A DNA stretch of 64,000 nt from Collinsella aerofaciens (GTDB lineage: Bacteria > Actinomycetota > Coriobacteriia > Coriobacteriales > Coriobacteriaceae), in assembly GCF_028209395.1 (NCBI RefSeq), contig NZ_JAQLDQ010000005.1, positions 1 through 64,000 on the forward strand. Direction: 5' to 3'. Position numbers and translations under genes: made by a program. How positions within the stretch are numbered: the first letter of the stretch is position 1; each line of letters opens with the position of its first letter. A model generated the notes under the pieces. It worked only from the letters and a program-made list of their open reading frames with translations, did no database searches and had not been told where the DNA came from. This document shows, one piece after another, positions 35,381-46,444 of the stretch.

Positions 35381-37450
35381 ATGTCTTCCCAGATGACGGT
35401 TATTATCGCCGGTATCGTGCTGGTTGTGGCCATCGTGGTCGCGCTGGTCATCATGCGTCGTGGCGATTCCCGTTTTACCTACGATACACAGCATGGAACG
35501 GCCCCGCGCGCCACCGAGGGCGAGGGCAATACCGCGGCGACCGCCTTTAAGGGCCGTTTTTCCATCCTCACCACGGGTGTGGGCGCGATGTTTGCGGCAC
35601 TTGCCGTCAAGCTGTGGGGCATGCAGATGGTCTCGTCGGACTATTACGAGAAGCAGGCTAATAGTAATCAGACTCGCACCGTTACCACACCCGCTGTGCG
35701 CGGTCGCATTCTCGACCGCAATGGCGTGGCGCTTGTCCAGAACCGTCCCTCACTTGCTGTCGTGGCCTACCGCGACCTTGCCGAGGATGAGGTTCTGGTT
35801 CGCCATCTTGCCAACGTGCTTGGAATGCCTTACGTGGCGGTCCTTCGCAATATTCAGGACAATACAGAGGGCGCCCAGAGCCTGCATACCATCGCGACGG
35901 ACGTCCGTCGCTCCACGGTTGCCTATATTCAGGAGCACGCCGGCGAGTTCCCGGGCGTCAAGATTGCCGAGCGTACCGAGCGCCAGTATCCATATGGCGA
36001 GACGGCATGCCATATCTTGGGCTATACCGGCACCATTACCTCCGAGCAGCTCGAGGCTCAGAATAAGAAAACCTCTGGCGATGATGATGCTTCTGCTGGC
36101 AAGATTACGTACCAGTCGGGCGATATCGTGGGCCAGGCGGGCGTTGAGAGCTACTACGAAAACCTGCTGCAGGGTATTCGTGGCGAGCAGACCGTCAAGG
36201 TCGATGCCTCGGGCAATGTGACCGGTCAGGCCGGCGCCGTGCCCGCGAAGGCCGGCTCTGACATTAAGCTCACGCTCGACCTTAAGATCCAACAGGCCTG
36301 TGAGACGGCACTGGCGAGCGCTATCGAGCTTGCCAAGACCACTGGCTACAGCAATGCCGGCAACGGCGCTGTGGTGTGTCTCGATCCCAACAATGGCGAG
36401 ATCCTGGGCATGGCGAGCGAGCCCAAGTTCGATCCGTCCGTCTTTATCGGCGGCGTATCAAATGACGTGTGGACCGAGCTCAATGATGACAAGGGTTCGC
36501 ACCCGCTGCTCAACCGCGCCATTAGCGGACAGTACATGTCGGCCTCGACCATCAAACCGCTCTCGGCACTGGCCGGTCTTGAGTTTGGAACCTACACTTC
36601 AACGCAGACAACCAACTGCACGGGCTATTGGACGGGCCTGGGCAAGTCGTGGGGCAAGTACTGTTGGCTGCATTCCGGCCACGGCACCATGACGCTGCAG
36701 TCGGGTATCGCCAACTCATGCGACCCCGTCTTCTACGACATGGGCAAGGCGTTCTTTTATGACGAGCAACATCCCGAGGGCCTGCAGGAGGTCTTTCGTC
36801 GCTGGGGTCTAGGCAAGACCTGCGGTATCGATCTGCCGAGTGAGGGCGCGGGCCGTATTCCCGATGCCGAGTGGAAAGAGTCGTACTTCACCGACGCCTC
36901 TGCCGAGGACCGCAAGTGGAATGCCGGCGATATGACCAACATTGCCATCGGCCAGGGCGACATCCTGGTGACGCCCCTGCAGATGGCGTGCGCCTATATG
37001 GGTCTTGCCAACGGCGGAAAACAGTACGTGCCTCACGTGTTTTTGTCTGCCGTGTCGCGCGATGGCGACGGCGATGCCTATAAGTACAACGGCAAGGGCA
37101 AGAAGAAGCGCCTGGAGGCCAAGATCAACAGCGATTCGGATTTGGCTCTTGTTCGCAACGGCATGCACGACGTGATTTACACGGCATCGACGTCCCTGGC
37201 GGCTCACTTTGGCACCCTGACGCCGCAGGTATACGGCAAGTCGGGCACGGGCGAGAAAAGTGGCGAGGACGAATACGCGTGGTTCTGCGCCTATGCACCG
37301 GCCGATGACCCCAAGTATGTCATCGCTACCGTCCTGGAGCAGGGCGGCGGTGGCTCAGATACCGCGATGCATGTCGTGCGCGACGTGCTCGGCGTGATTT
37401 ATGACGAGCCCGATACCTCTTCGGCCTCGGGCGATTCTTCGGTTCGATAG
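35381..37450 (+). CDS. mrdA: penicillin-binding protein 2, peptidoglycan D,D-transpeptidase
   Basis: 689-residue class B PBP that crosslinks side-wall peptidoglycan with RodA. Two hydrophobic stretches lie near the N-terminus (residues about 2-24 and 65-85). The dimerisation/pedestal domain contains VRGRILDRNGVALVQN. The transpeptidase domain has the active-site SxxK in SASTIKP (Ser389), the SxN motif in SGIANSCDP, and KSGTG near residue 618. The first hydrophobic stretch with a basic/polar linker before the main TM is longer than in E. coli PBP2. The gene follows mreD by 13 bases and precedes rodA by nine. Confidence 0.95.
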   Translation: MSSQMTVIIAGIVLVVAIVVALVIMRRGDSRFTYDTQHGTAPRATEGEGNTAATAFKGRFSILTTGVGAMFAALAVKLWGMQMVSSDYYEKQANSNQTRTVTTPAVRGRILDRNGVALVQNRPSLAVVAYRDLAEDEVLVRHLANVLGMPYVAVLRNIQDNTEGAQSLHTIATDVRRSTVAYIQEHAGEFPGVKIAERTERQYPYGETACHILGYTGTITSEQLEAQNKKTSGDDDASAGKITYQSGDIVGQAGVESYYENLLQGIRGEQTVKVDASGNVTGQAGAVPAKAGSDIKLTLDLKIQQACETALASAIELAKTTGYSNAGNGAVVCLDPNNGEILGMASEPKFDPSVFIGGVSNDVWTELNDDKGSHPLLNRAISGQYMSASTIKPLSALAGLEFGTYTSTQTTNCTGYWTGLGKSWGKYCWLHSGHGTMTLQSGIANSCDPVFYDMGKAFFYDEQHPEGLQEVFRRWGLGKTCGIDLPSEGAGRIPDAEWKESYFTDASAEDRKWNAGDMTNIAIGQGDILVTPLQMACAYMGLANGGKQYVPHVFLSAVSRDGDGDAYKYNGKGKKKRLEAKINSDSDLALVRNGMHDVIYTASTSLAAHFGTLTPQVYGKSGTGEKSGEDEYAWFCAYAPADDPKYVIATVLEQGGGGSDTAMHVVRDVLGVIYDEPDTSSASGDSSVR

Positions 37451-37459
37451 GAGGTTGCG

Positions 37460-38686
37460 ATGGATTTTTCTCCGGCGGATCTGTTCCGTTCAACCAAGAC
37501 CGGCTCTCGCAGCAGCCTGGACCGTGTCAACAAGCAACTTTCGGCCTCGCGCGGCACGTTTCGCCAAAAGGTGCATATCGGTGTGCTCGTGGCTACTGTG
37601 GCGCTCGTCGCCTACGGTGCCATCATTATCTGGTCGGCTTCGCAGTTTAAGGCCGATGCTTCGTTCTCACGCCATCTGCTGGGAATTGGCATCGGAGCGG
37701 TGCTGGCGGTGCTGGTCTGGCGTACCGACCTTCGCGGTATTTCCAATTTCTCGACGGCGTTGCTCGTCATCGACCTGATCGTGATCTTCTCGCCCAAGAT
37801 TCCGGGTCTGTCCTATACGGGCGGTCTGGGCATGACGGGCTGGATCAAGATTCCCGGTATCGGCTTGACATTCCAGCCGGTTGAGCTTGCCAAGCTCATC
37901 ACTATTTTCTTTATTGCTACGCTTGGCTCGCAGTATAACGGTCGCATCGATACCGTTCGCGACTACGTCAAGCTCTGCGGCATGCTGTCCATTCCGTTTT
38001 TGGCCGTCGTTGCCATGGGCGACCTGGGCTCGGGCCTGGTCGTGCTGGTTTCGGGCGCCATCGTCATTTGTATGAGCGGTGCACGCCGCGAATGGGTGCT
38101 GTCGACCCTGGCCCTGCTCGTGGGCCTGGTGGCCCTCGTCCTGGCGCTCGATTCGGTCTTTGATTCGTTGCTCGGCCACGATGTGCTCATCAAGCAGTAC
38201 CAGATGAACCGTCTGACGGTCTTTATCGACCCCGATAATGCCGATTCGGACGATGCCTACAACCTGCAGCAGTCGCTTATCGCCGTTGGCTCGGGCGGCT
38301 TCTTTGGTAAGGGTTTGGGCCATGCGACGCAGTCGGCCGGCGGCTTTCTGCCTGAGTTCCACACCGACTTCGTCTTCGCCTTCCTGTCCGAGACCTTTGG
38401 CTTTTGCGGTTCCTTTTTGCTCCTGTGCCTCTACGTGCTGTTGATCTTTTCGACGATTCGCGTCGCCTTTAAGTGTGAGTCGCTGTTTTTGCGTCTTTCG
38501 TGTGTTGGCATCGTTGGCATGTGGGCGTTCCAGACTTTCGAAAACATCGGCATGTGTATCGGCATGATGCCGATTACCGGTATTCCGCTACCGTTTATTA
38601 GCTTTGGTTCGTCTTCGATGATGATTCAGCTGCTGACGGTGGGTATCGTACAATCCATATGGCGGCATCGTTCGGGCGCCGCGTAA
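37460..38686 (+). CDS. rodA: peptidoglycan glycosyltransferase RodA
   Basis: 408-residue SEDS-family polymerase that builds glycan strands of the side wall with PBP2. After a about 45-residue polar N-terminus come some ten hydrophobic segments. The SEDS motifs are visible: QPVELAKL, GDLGSGLVVLVSG with the catalytic Asp region, SLIAVGSGGFFGKGLG, LPEFHTDFVFAFLSETFGF, and GIPLPFISFGSSSMM. Last gene of the mre-mrdA-rodA set; a DUF697-like gene follows after 18 bases. Confidence 0.95.
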   Translation: MDFSPADLFRSTKTGSRSSLDRVNKQLSASRGTFRQKVHIGVLVATVALVAYGAIIIWSASQFKADASFSRHLLGIGIGAVLAVLVWRTDLRGISNFSTALLVIDLIVIFSPKIPGLSYTGGLGMTGWIKIPGIGLTFQPVELAKLITIFFIATLGSQYNGRIDTVRDYVKLCGMLSIPFLAVVAMGDLGSGLVVLVSGAIVICMSGARREWVLSTLALLVGLVALVLALDSVFDSLLGHDVLIKQYQMNRLTVFIDPDNADSDDAYNLQQSLIAVGSGGFFGKGLGHATQSAGGFLPEFHTDFVFAFLSETFGFCGSFLLLCLYVLLIFSTIRVAFKCESLFLRLSCVGIVGMWAFQTFENIGMCIGMMPITGIPLPFISFGSSSMMIQLLTVGIVQSIWRHRSGAA

Positions 38687-38704
38687 CCGCTGGAGGGGTT
38701 TGCT

Positions 38705-39634
38705 ATGAAAATTCCCGTAGATAAGCTGACCCGCGCTTTTAAGATGGGCGCGTCCGTTAAGAAGGATTCCGATACGCCGGTGCGCGTCTCGGTCTATCTG
38801 GATTCGTCCGCCTCGCGCTTTCTGGCCGAGACGGTGCGTGACGCCTTTGTGCCGCAGACGACCTCGGGCATTGTGCGCGTCGAGCGTCTGGGGGAGGAGC
38901 GAATTGCTCCAAAGACCGATACCGATGTGGTGCTGGTGCTCTCGTGTGGTTCCGACCGCTTGGAGAGTGCCGTGCAGGAGCTCGTGATCGCCGGCGCGCC
39001 CGTGTGCGTGCTTGCCGAGTCTGCTGTGGAGGTGCCGTTTATCGAGGAGTCCACGCCCATGCTCGGCGTGGTAGCGGCAACCGATAAGACGTATCTGCTC
39101 GAGACGCTTGCCCGCTGGATTCTCGATCGTACCGACAAGGAAACGGCTTTTGCGGCGAACTTTGCCTTCATGCGCATCGCGGCGGCCAATCGTATCATCA
39201 CCTCGTGCGCGCTCACCAATATGGCGACCGGTGCGCTGGTGTTTTTGCCGGGCGCCGATTATCCCGTTATGGCGCTGGCGCAGGTGGGCATGCTCTTTGA
39301 GCTCGCTGCCGTCTTTGGACGCGGCATTAAGCCTGAGCGCGGCTACGAGGTCGCGGGCGTGCTTGCCGGCGGTCTTGTGATCCGCGCGTTCACCCGCGCG
39401 CTCGTCAAGCAGACGCCGCATATTGGGTTTGCCGTCAAGGCGCTCACTGCCGCCGCGGGCACCTATGGCATGGGCCGTGCGCTCGTTTCGCTCTACGAGC
39501 GCGATGTCGACTACAGCCGTGCCAACGAGGTGGTCACTGCCACGTTCTCCCGCGTTCGCGATCTGGTGACCACGGTCGCGGGCGCTACCCGTCCTATGGC
39601 GTCCTATCAGGACGCATCAGATCTCGCTGCTTAG
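38705..39634 (+). CDS. DUF697-like membrane-associated protein
   Basis: 309-residue protein of unknown function. The N-terminal about 140 residues look like a Rossmann/GTPase-like fold without a P-loop (VRVSVYLDSSASRFLAE, VVLVLSCGSDRLESAV). The C-terminal half resembles DUF697 of YcjF-type proteins, with two hydrophobic helical hairpins (ITSCALTNMATGALVFLPG, then GYEVAGVLAGGLVIRAF). The GGAGGGG ribosome binding site is close to the ATG. It is co-directional with rodA and with the radical-SAM gene 10 bases later, so it probably belongs to the elongation transcript. Identification is at domain level only. Confidence 0.65.
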   Translation: MKIPVDKLTRAFKMGASVKKDSDTPVRVSVYLDSSASRFLAETVRDAFVPQTTSGIVRVERLGEERIAPKTDTDVVLVLSCGSDRLESAVQELVIAGAPVCVLAESAVEVPFIEESTPMLGVVAATDKTYLLETLARWILDRTDKETAFAANFAFMRIAAANRIITSCALTNMATGALVFLPGADYPVMALAQVGMLFELAAVFGRGIKPERGYEVAGVLAGGLVIRAFTRALVKQTPHIGFAVKALTAAAGTYGMGRALVSLYERDVDYSRANEVVTATFSRVRDLVTTVAGATRPMASYQDASDLAA

Positions 39635-39644
39635 GGGTTTTCCG

Positions 39645-41522
39645 TTGCGCGTTGCATACCAAGACTGTTTTCATTTAATTGAGCCGTTGCTCGCCAAGGT
39701 CGAGAAGCCGAGTCGCTATATCGATCACGAGTGGGGCACGCTTTCCAAGGCCGATGCCGACTACCGTTGCTGCCTGATCTATCCGGATGTGTACGAGGTC
39801 GGTCTGCCCAACCAGGGTATCGCCATCCTCTACAACATCCTTAACCAGGCCGAGGGCATCTCCTGCGAGCGTGGCTATGTGCCGTGGCCCGATATGGGCG
39901 ACGCCATGCGCGAGGCAGGCATTCCGCTGCTCTCGCTCGAGGGTGCAGCGCCGGTCGCTTCGTTTGATATCGTCGGTCTGCATGTGCCGCACGAGATGGC
40001 GGTGACGAACTTCCTTGAGGCACTCGACCTCGCTGGCATTCCGCTGTTAGCGGCCGACCGAGGTGAAGACGACCCCATCATCATCGCCGGCGGCCCCTCG
40101 GTGTACAACCCCGAGCCGTACGCGGCCTTCTTCGATGCCATCCTCATCGGCGAGGGCGAGGAATCGCTGCTCGAGACCTGCCAGCTGCATCGCCGCCTGC
40201 GCGACGAAGGAGTCCCGCGCGCGCAGATTGTTGAGCAGCTTGCATCCATTGCCGGCAACTACGTGCCGTCGCTCTATGAGGTTCGTCACGACGAGCCCTG
40301 CTCGCCGCATGGCTACACCGTGCCGCGCGAGGGCAAGGATGCGCCGACCGTGGTCTACAAACGCGTCGTCGAGGATTTCGGCGCCACGAATCCGCTGTCG
40401 CAGTCGTGCGTGCCCTATGCGCAGCTGGTTCACGACCGCCTGTCTATCGAGATTCTGCGCGGCTGCGCTCGCGGCTGTCGTTTTTGCCAGGCCGGCATGA
40501 CGTATCGCCCGGTGCGTGAGCGTTCGGCCGACCAGATCGTCTCGTCGGTGATCCAGGGCCTGGAAAAGACCGGCTATGACGAGGTGTCGCTTACCTCGCT
40601 TTCGACGACCGACCACTCCTGCATCCGCGATGTGCTCGGTCGCCTTAACCGCCGTCTGGAAGACACGGGCATTCGCGTGTCCATTCCCTCGCAGCGCCTG
40701 GATTCGTTTGGCGTGGATATGGCCGAGTCGGTCGCCGGCGAAAAGAAGGGCGGCCTGACGTTCGCGCCCGAGGCGGGCAGCCAGCGTATGCGCGACATCA
40801 TCAACAAGAACGTGACCGAGGAGGACTTGGATCGCGCGGCCAAGGCAGCCTTCGAGGCCGGCTGGAACCGCATGAAGCTCTACTTCATGATGGGCCTTCC
40901 CGGCGAGCGCGATGAGGACATCGTGGCTATCGCCAACCTGGCCGATCACGTGCTGGAGCTTGGCCGTTCCGTGGTGCCCAAGGCGCGCCGCGGCTCGATC
41001 TCGGTGTCCATCTCGGTTTCGGTGTTCATCCCCAAGGCGGCAACGCCCTTCCAGTGGTGCCCGCAGCTCGATTACGACGACGTCAAGCGCCGCCAGAAGC
41101 TGCTCATCACGAGCGTTCGTAACCGTGCCGTCCGCGTGCATTACCACGATGCCGAGACCTCGCTCATCGAGGCTGCGCTCTCCCGTGCCGGTCGCGATAT
41201 GACGCCGGTCATCATCGATGCCTGGCGTGCGGGCTCGCGCTTCGACGCCTGGGTGGAGCACTTTTCGCTCGACAACTGGAAGGAGGCCGCTGCCAAAAAC
41301 GGCATCGACCTCAACGAGCTCGTGCACCTGCCCTATGAGCTGGACTGGCGTCTGCCCTGGGAGCACGTGAGCCCCGGCTGCTCGCGCGGCTTCCTCGAGC
41401 GCGAATACCGCCGTTCGCTCGAGGGCGTCACGACGCCCGACTGCACCCGCACGTCGTGCACCGGTTGCGGAATCTGCCCCACGCTCCACGCCAAGAATGT
41501 ATTGATGGGTGATCGCGCATGA
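39645..41522 (+). CDS. radical SAM protein of the TIGR03960 group
   Basis: 625-residue [4Fe-4S]/SAM enzyme of unknown substrate. The N-terminal part (residues about 40-260) resembles a B12-binding-type fold. The radical SAM triad CARGCRFC sits near residue 275 in LRGCARGCRFCQAGMTYRPVRER. Conserved EVSLTSLSTTDH, TFAPEAGSQRMRDIINKN and LYFMMGLPGERDEDI follow, with a C-terminal Cys-rich CTRTSCTGCGICP that could bind another cluster. The TTG at 39645 starts the frame. Many genomes fuse this protein to the TIGR03936/DUF2344 protein; here the two overlap by four bases (ATGA). Position upstream of rplU-rpmA is conserved in Gram-positives. Proposed link to RNA or ribosome modification is unproven. 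Confidence 0.9.
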   Translation: MRVAYQDCFHLIEPLLAKVEKPSRYIDHEWGTLSKADADYRCCLIYPDVYEVGLPNQGIAILYNILNQAEGISCERGYVPWPDMGDAMREAGIPLLSLEGAAPVASFDIVGLHVPHEMAVTNFLEALDLAGIPLLAADRGEDDPIIIAGGPSVYNPEPYAAFFDAILIGEGEESLLETCQLHRRLRDEGVPRAQIVEQLASIAGNYVPSLYEVRHDEPCSPHGYTVPREGKDAPTVVYKRVVEDFGATNPLSQSCVPYAQLVHDRLSIEILRGCARGCRFCQAGMTYRPVRERSADQIVSSVIQGLEKTGYDEVSLTSLSTTDHSCIRDVLGRLNRRLEDTGIRVSIPSQRLDSFGVDMAESVAGEKKGGLTFAPEAGSQRMRDIINKNVTEEDLDRAAKAAFEAGWNRMKLYFMMGLPGERDEDIVAIANLADHVLELGRSVVPKARRGSISVSISVSVFIPKAATPFQWCPQLDYDDVKRRQKLLITSVRNRAVRVHYHDAETSLIEAALSRAGRDMTPVIIDAWRAGSRFDAWVEHFSLDNWKEAAAKNGIDLNELVHLPYELDWRLPWEHVSPGCSRGFLEREYRRSLEGVTTPDCTRTSCTGCGICPTLHAKNVLMGDRA

Positions 41523-42331
41523 GTGAGCGTTTGACCGACAATCCCACGCTCTTTAGGCTGCGCGTTCGCTACGGCAAGCGTGATCGCCTCAAGTACCTGG
41601 GCCATTTGGAACTAATCCATACCATTGAGCGTATCGTGCGCCGTGCGGGCCTGCCCTATGCCGTGACGCAGGGTTTCTCACCGCATATGCGCGTGGGCTT
41701 TTCGTCGGCGCTGCCCGTGGGCACGTCGTCGACCTGCGAGTGGTATGACCTGTTTATGACCGAGTTCGTCGCGCTTGACGAGGCCTTTGAGCGTCTGGCC
41801 GCTGCATCACCGGCCGATCTGGCGCCTATCGAGGCTGCCTACATCGACGTGCGCACGCCGGCGCTCACGGCTCAGCTCACGCGCCTGTCGTATCGCATCG
41901 ACCTGCACCTGGATCCCGAGGCGCCCGTGAGCGCCGATGAGGTACGCGCCGCGATCGACACGTTGCGTGCAGGCCATGGCATCGACTACGCACGCGGCAA
42001 AAAGAGCAAGCGACTTGATCTGGACCATACGCTCGTTGGCTATGAGCTCACGGCGGGGGAGTGTGAGGACCATCTGGTGCTCATGCTCGACACCCATGCC
42101 GACAACGAGGGCTCCATGCGTCCGGAGATTTTGCTTTCTGCTGCTGATGTTTTGTTGCAGGGCTTGACCCCGGGCGTCGATGCACCTATTGTTTCCACCG
42201 GTATGCAAGACCTCGTGACCATCTGCTCCTACGATGTCGAGCGTCAGAATCAAGCATGCGAGGACGACGAGGGCCGACTCGTCAGCCCCATACCTGTGCG
42301 AACTTGTGGATTTGCTCCACATACTCGTTGA
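41519..42331 (+). CDS. DUF2344 / TIGR03936 radical-SAM-linked protein
   Basis: 270-residue partner of the preceding radical SAM protein. The family start RLRVRYGKRDRLKYLGHLELIHTIERIVRRAGLPYAVTQGFSPHMRVGFSSALPVG is nearly complete, followed by a two-domain alpha/beta body. ATG at 41519 lies within the stop of the upstream gene (ATGA), so translation is coupled. The 3' end already contains the -35 box of the rplU promoter. Function unknown. Confidence 0.88.
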   Translation: MSERLTDNPTLFRLRVRYGKRDRLKYLGHLELIHTIERIVRRAGLPYAVTQGFSPHMRVGFSSALPVGTSSTCEWYDLFMTEFVALDEAFERLAAASPADLAPIEAAYIDVRTPALTAQLTRLSYRIDLHLDPEAPVSADEVRAAIDTLRAGHGIDYARGKKSKRLDLDHTLVGYELTAGECEDHLVLMLDTHADNEGSMRPEILLSAADVLLQGLTPGVDAPIVSTGMQDLVTICSYDVERQNQACEDDEGRLVSPIPVRTCGFAPHTR

Positions 42332-42356
42332 CGGGGGTATTATCGCCTGCTACTAT
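42328..42356 (+). promoter_or_regulatory. promoter of rplU-rpmA
   Basis: TTGACG (42328-42333) and TACTAT (42351-42356) are exactly 17 bases apart, 43 bases before the rplU ATG. The -35 overlaps the last codon of the upstream gene. Confidence 0.8.
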
Positions 42357-42398
42357 ATTCGGCTGTTGCACTAACTGATGCATGAAGGGCAAGTAAAC

Positions 42399-42773
42399 AT
42401 GTACGCAATCGTTAACACGGGCGGCAAGCAGTACAAGGTCGCCACCGACGATGTCATCACCGTCGAGAAGATCGAGGGCAATGAGGGCGACAAGGTCACC
42501 CTGCCGGTCATCTTCCTCAACGATGGTAAGAAGATCGTCACCGATCCCGACAAGCTGGCCAAGGCCAAGGTTACCGCTCAGATCGTTGAGCAGTTCAAGG
42601 GCGAGAAGCAGCTGGTCTTCAAGTTCCACAAGCGTAAGCGCTATCGTCGTCTGAAGGGTCACCGTCAGCAGCTCACCAAGCTGAAGATCGTGAAGGTCCA
42701 GGCTACGTCCCGCGCCAAGAAGGCTGTCAAGGCAGAGGCCGAGGCTTTTGCCGAGGCTCCCGTCGCCGAGTAG
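42399..42773 (+). CDS. rplU: 50S ribosomal protein L21
   Basis: 124-residue rRNA-binding protein of the large subunit. The core MYAIVNTGGKQYKV, FKGEKQLVFKFHKRKRYRRLKGHRQ is characteristic. ATG at 42399 matches the universal L21 N-terminus; AAGGG is about ten bases upstream. After residue 105 there is an Ala/Glu/Lys-rich tail (KAVKAEAEAFAEAPVAE) beyond the usual end, probably disordered. A strong promoter lies upstream; rpmA follows after 33 bases, as is universal. Confidence 0.97.
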   Translation: MYAIVNTGGKQYKVATDDVITVEKIEGNEGDKVTLPVIFLNDGKKIVTDPDKLAKAKVTAQIVEQFKGEKQLVFKFHKRKRYRRLKGHRQQLTKLKIVKVQATSRAKKAVKAEAEAFAEAPVAE

Positions 42774-42806
42774 ATTACACTCGTAACGAAAGAGTAGGTA
42801 TACACA

Positions 42807-43064
42807 ATGGCACACAAAAAAGGACTCGGTTCCTCCCGTAATGGCCGTGACTCCCGCGGTCAGCGCCTTGGCACGAAGCGCTATGCCGGCCAGACGGTAA
42901 CCACGGGCACGATTCTCGTCCGTCAGCACGGCACTCACATCCACCCGGGTGAGAACGTTGGCCGTGGCAAGGACGACACGCTGTTCGCGCTGGTCGACGG
43001 TACCGTTGAGTTCCACAAGGGTATCAAGCACAGGGTCAGCGTACGCCCGCTCGCGAACGCGTAA
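42807..43064 (+). CDS. rpmA: 50S ribosomal protein L27
   Basis: 85-residue protein near the peptidyl-transferase centre. Sequence [28 protein letters not shown] and [32 protein letters not shown] is textbook L27. The N-terminus starts directly with the mature AHKKG motif; there is no cleavable extension of the kind seen in Staphylococcus. A terminator hairpin follows at 43090. Confidence 0.97.
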   Translation: MAHKKGLGSSRNGRDSRGQRLGTKRYAGQTVTTGTILVRQHGTHIHPGENVGRGKDDTLFALVDGTVEFHKGIKHRVSVRPLANA

Positions 43065-43089
43065 TTCACCCTTCATAGAGCACATATGT

Positions 43090-43132
43090 GGGAGGCACTT
43101 GAGTTTTAGGATTCAAGGGTCTCCCTCTTTTT
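43090..43132 (+). terminator. intrinsic terminator after rplU-rpmA
   Basis: GGGAG...CTTGAG pairs with TTCAAG...CTCCC around TTTTAGGA, with a three-base internal bulge on each side, and TCTTTTTG follows. It separates ribosomal protein genes from obgE, though some read-through is likely as obgE has no obvious promoter of its own. Confidence 0.75.
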
Positions 43133-43136
43133 GTAG

Positions 43137-44615
<1,479 letters not shown>

Positions 44616-44618
44616 GCC

Positions 44619-45296
44619 ATGTCGCTGCGCGGTGGAATCGGTTTGCCCGAGCTGCCCATAAAAGAGGGCAAGGAGTTTCGGCTTGGCATTATGGGCGGCA
44701 CATTCGACCCGATTCATTACGGGCACCTGGTGACTGCCGAGCAGGCGCGCGAGTCGCTCGACTTGGACGCTGTGCTCTTTATGCCGGCGGGCTCTCCCGC
44801 CTTTAAGCTTGACAAGCCGGTTACGCCTGCCGAGGACCGTTATGCCATGACGGTCCTCGCCACCGCCGCGAACCCGGCCTTTTTGGCGAGCCGGTTCGAG
44901 ATTGACCGTCCGGGTGTAACCTATACGGCCGATACGCTTCATGCCCTTCGCGATTTTTACCCGCCGCAGGTAAAGCTCTACTTTATTACGGGCGCCGATG
45001 CGATTATCGATATTGTGACCTGGCATGATGCCGAACGAATCGCTGAGCTTGCTACCTTTATTGCGGCGACGCGACCGGGCTTTGATATCGATACGGCGCG
45101 TGCCCGAATCAAAGAGTCGGGGCTGCCGTTCGACGTGCGCTATATTCAGATTCCGGCGCTGGCGATCAGCTCGACGAACATTCGTAAGCGAGTTGCCCGC
45201 GGCATGAGCGTGCGCTATCTTACGAGCGAGTCCGTGCTCGGCTACATTCGCAAGCGCAGGCTATATGCCGATTTGGGCCAAGAAGATTTTGAGTGA
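44619..45296 (+). CDS. nadD: nicotinate-nucleotide adenylyltransferase
   Basis: 225-residue NAD biosynthesis enzyme: nicotinate mononucleotide + ATP to deamido-NAD. The (T/H)xGH motif is in GGTFDPIHYGHL, and the ISSTNIRKR motif is near the C-terminus. There is a about 20-residue N-terminal extension before the fold. ATG at 44619 is three bases after the obgE stop. Its stop overlaps the next ATG (TGATG). Confidence 0.95.
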   Translation: MSLRGGIGLPELPIKEGKEFRLGIMGGTFDPIHYGHLVTAEQARESLDLDAVLFMPAGSPAFKLDKPVTPAEDRYAMTVLATAANPAFLASRFEIDRPGVTYTADTLHALRDFYPPQVKLYFITGADAIIDIVTWHDAERIAELATFIAATRPGFDIDTARARIKESGLPFDVRYIQIPALAISSTNIRKRVARGMSVRYLTSESVLGYIRKRRLYADLGQEDFE

Positions 45297-45916
45297 TGGG
45301 GGCTACGTTGTCGGTAGAGGATCAGTTTGAGGGCGATGAGCGCGCGCTGCTCAAGCGCATTCAAGAGCTGCTCGATGTTCGCATGAAAGATAAGCGCAAG
45401 CGCTATGTGCATTCGCTGGGTGTTGCCGAGACCGCACTTCATCTGGCCGAGGTCTACGGCGTTGACCGCTTTGATGCGGCTGCCGCCGGCTTAATTCACG
45501 ACTGGGACAAGGTTCTTTCCGATGACGAGCTCGTGGCCCGCGCGCTTCACTATGGCATCAAGGTTGCCGGCTCTCCTTCCGCCGCGACGCCGCTTTTGCA
45601 TGGCCCTGTTGCCGCCTATGAGCTTCCGCAGCTTTTTCCCGAGCTGTCACCGGCCGTTTTCCAGGCTGTCGACCGTCACACCGTGGGTGCCTGCGACATG
45701 ACGCCGCTCGATATGGTGGTCTTTGTGGCAGATGCCATCGAGCCCAACCGTCACGGCGACTATGCCCATGCGCTGCGCAAGATGGTGGGGAAGTTCTCGC
45801 TCGATGAGTTGTTCTTCTCCTGTTTTGCGCAGGGTCTGGTCTATGTGATCCAGTCCGGGCGCTATCTTTATCCCACGGCTATTACGATTTACAACCATTA
45901 CGCCCAGCTGCGCTAG
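45296..45916 (+). CDS. yqeK: HD-domain hydrolase of the YqeK family
   Basis: About 206-residue metal-dependent HD phosphohydrolase. YqeK proteins cleave symmetrical diadenosine tetraphosphate to ADP. Metal ligands are seen in RYVHSLGVAETALHLAE (His), AGLIHDWDK (HD), LLHGPVAAYEL (His) and AVDRHTVG/VVFVADAIEPNR (Asp). ATG at 45296 overlaps the nadD stop, so the pair is coupled. It keeps the conserved nadD-yqeK-rsfS order. Confidence 0.92.
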   Translation: MGATLSVEDQFEGDERALLKRIQELLDVRMKDKRKRYVHSLGVAETALHLAEVYGVDRFDAAAAGLIHDWDKVLSDDELVARALHYGIKVAGSPSAATPLLHGPVAAYELPQLFPELSPAVFQAVDRHTVGACDMTPLDMVVFVADAIEPNRHGDYAHALRKMVGKFSLDELFFSCFAQGLVYVIQSGRYLYPTAITIYNHYAQLR

Positions 45917-45944
45917 CTCGGGTGTGTCTAGAAAGAGGTATTCC

Positions 45945-46400
45945 ATGGCCGACGAGACCATGACTGACGAGCAGATTCTTGAAGGTGTGGAGCACAAGAG
46001 TTTCGTTGCCACGTCCGACCGCACCGCCGCCTCGCTGTCCGCGAGCGGTGTCGCCGCCGAGGATGTCGCCCGCGCCGCCGCGCAGGCCGCCTACGACAAG
46101 AAGGGCGAGGACGTGCAGGTGCTCGACCTGACCGAGCTTTCCGACGTGTGCGACTACTTTGTGCTTGCCACCGGTACCAACAACCGCCAGGTCGATTCGA
46201 TTGTCGACGAGATCGAGGAGAAGGTTGCCGAGGCTTGCGGCGAGCATCCGTTCTCCATCGAGGGCCGCGAGCAGAAGACCTGGATGCTCATGGACTACGG
46301 CTCGGTTGTCGTCCACGTCTTCACTCCCGAAGCCCGCGACTTCTACCGCCTAGAAAAGCTCTGGGGTGACGCCCCCCAGCTCCCCCTCAATCTCCTCTAG
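45945..46400 (+). CDS. rsfS: ribosomal silencing factor RsfS
   Basis: 151-residue protein that binds L14 and blocks 30S-50S joining when nutrients are low. The family core begins after a about 45-residue N-terminal extension: AAQAAYDKKGEDVQVLDLTELSDVCDYFVLATGTNNRQV, then WMLMDYGSVVVHVFTPEARDFYRLEKLWGDA. ATG at 45945 follows AAAGAGG. Last gene before the terminator at 46445. Confidence 0.95.
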   Translation: MADETMTDEQILEGVEHKSFVATSDRTAASLSASGVAAEDVARAAAQAAYDKKGEDVQVLDLTELSDVCDYFVLATGTNNRQVDSIVDEIEEKVAEACGEHPFSIEGREQKTWMLMDYGSVVVHVFTPEARDFYRLEKLWGDAPQLPLNLL

Positions 46401-46444
46401 TAGCTCATTTGATACGGGGCTTTTTAGCTAGCTTCGCGCATTTC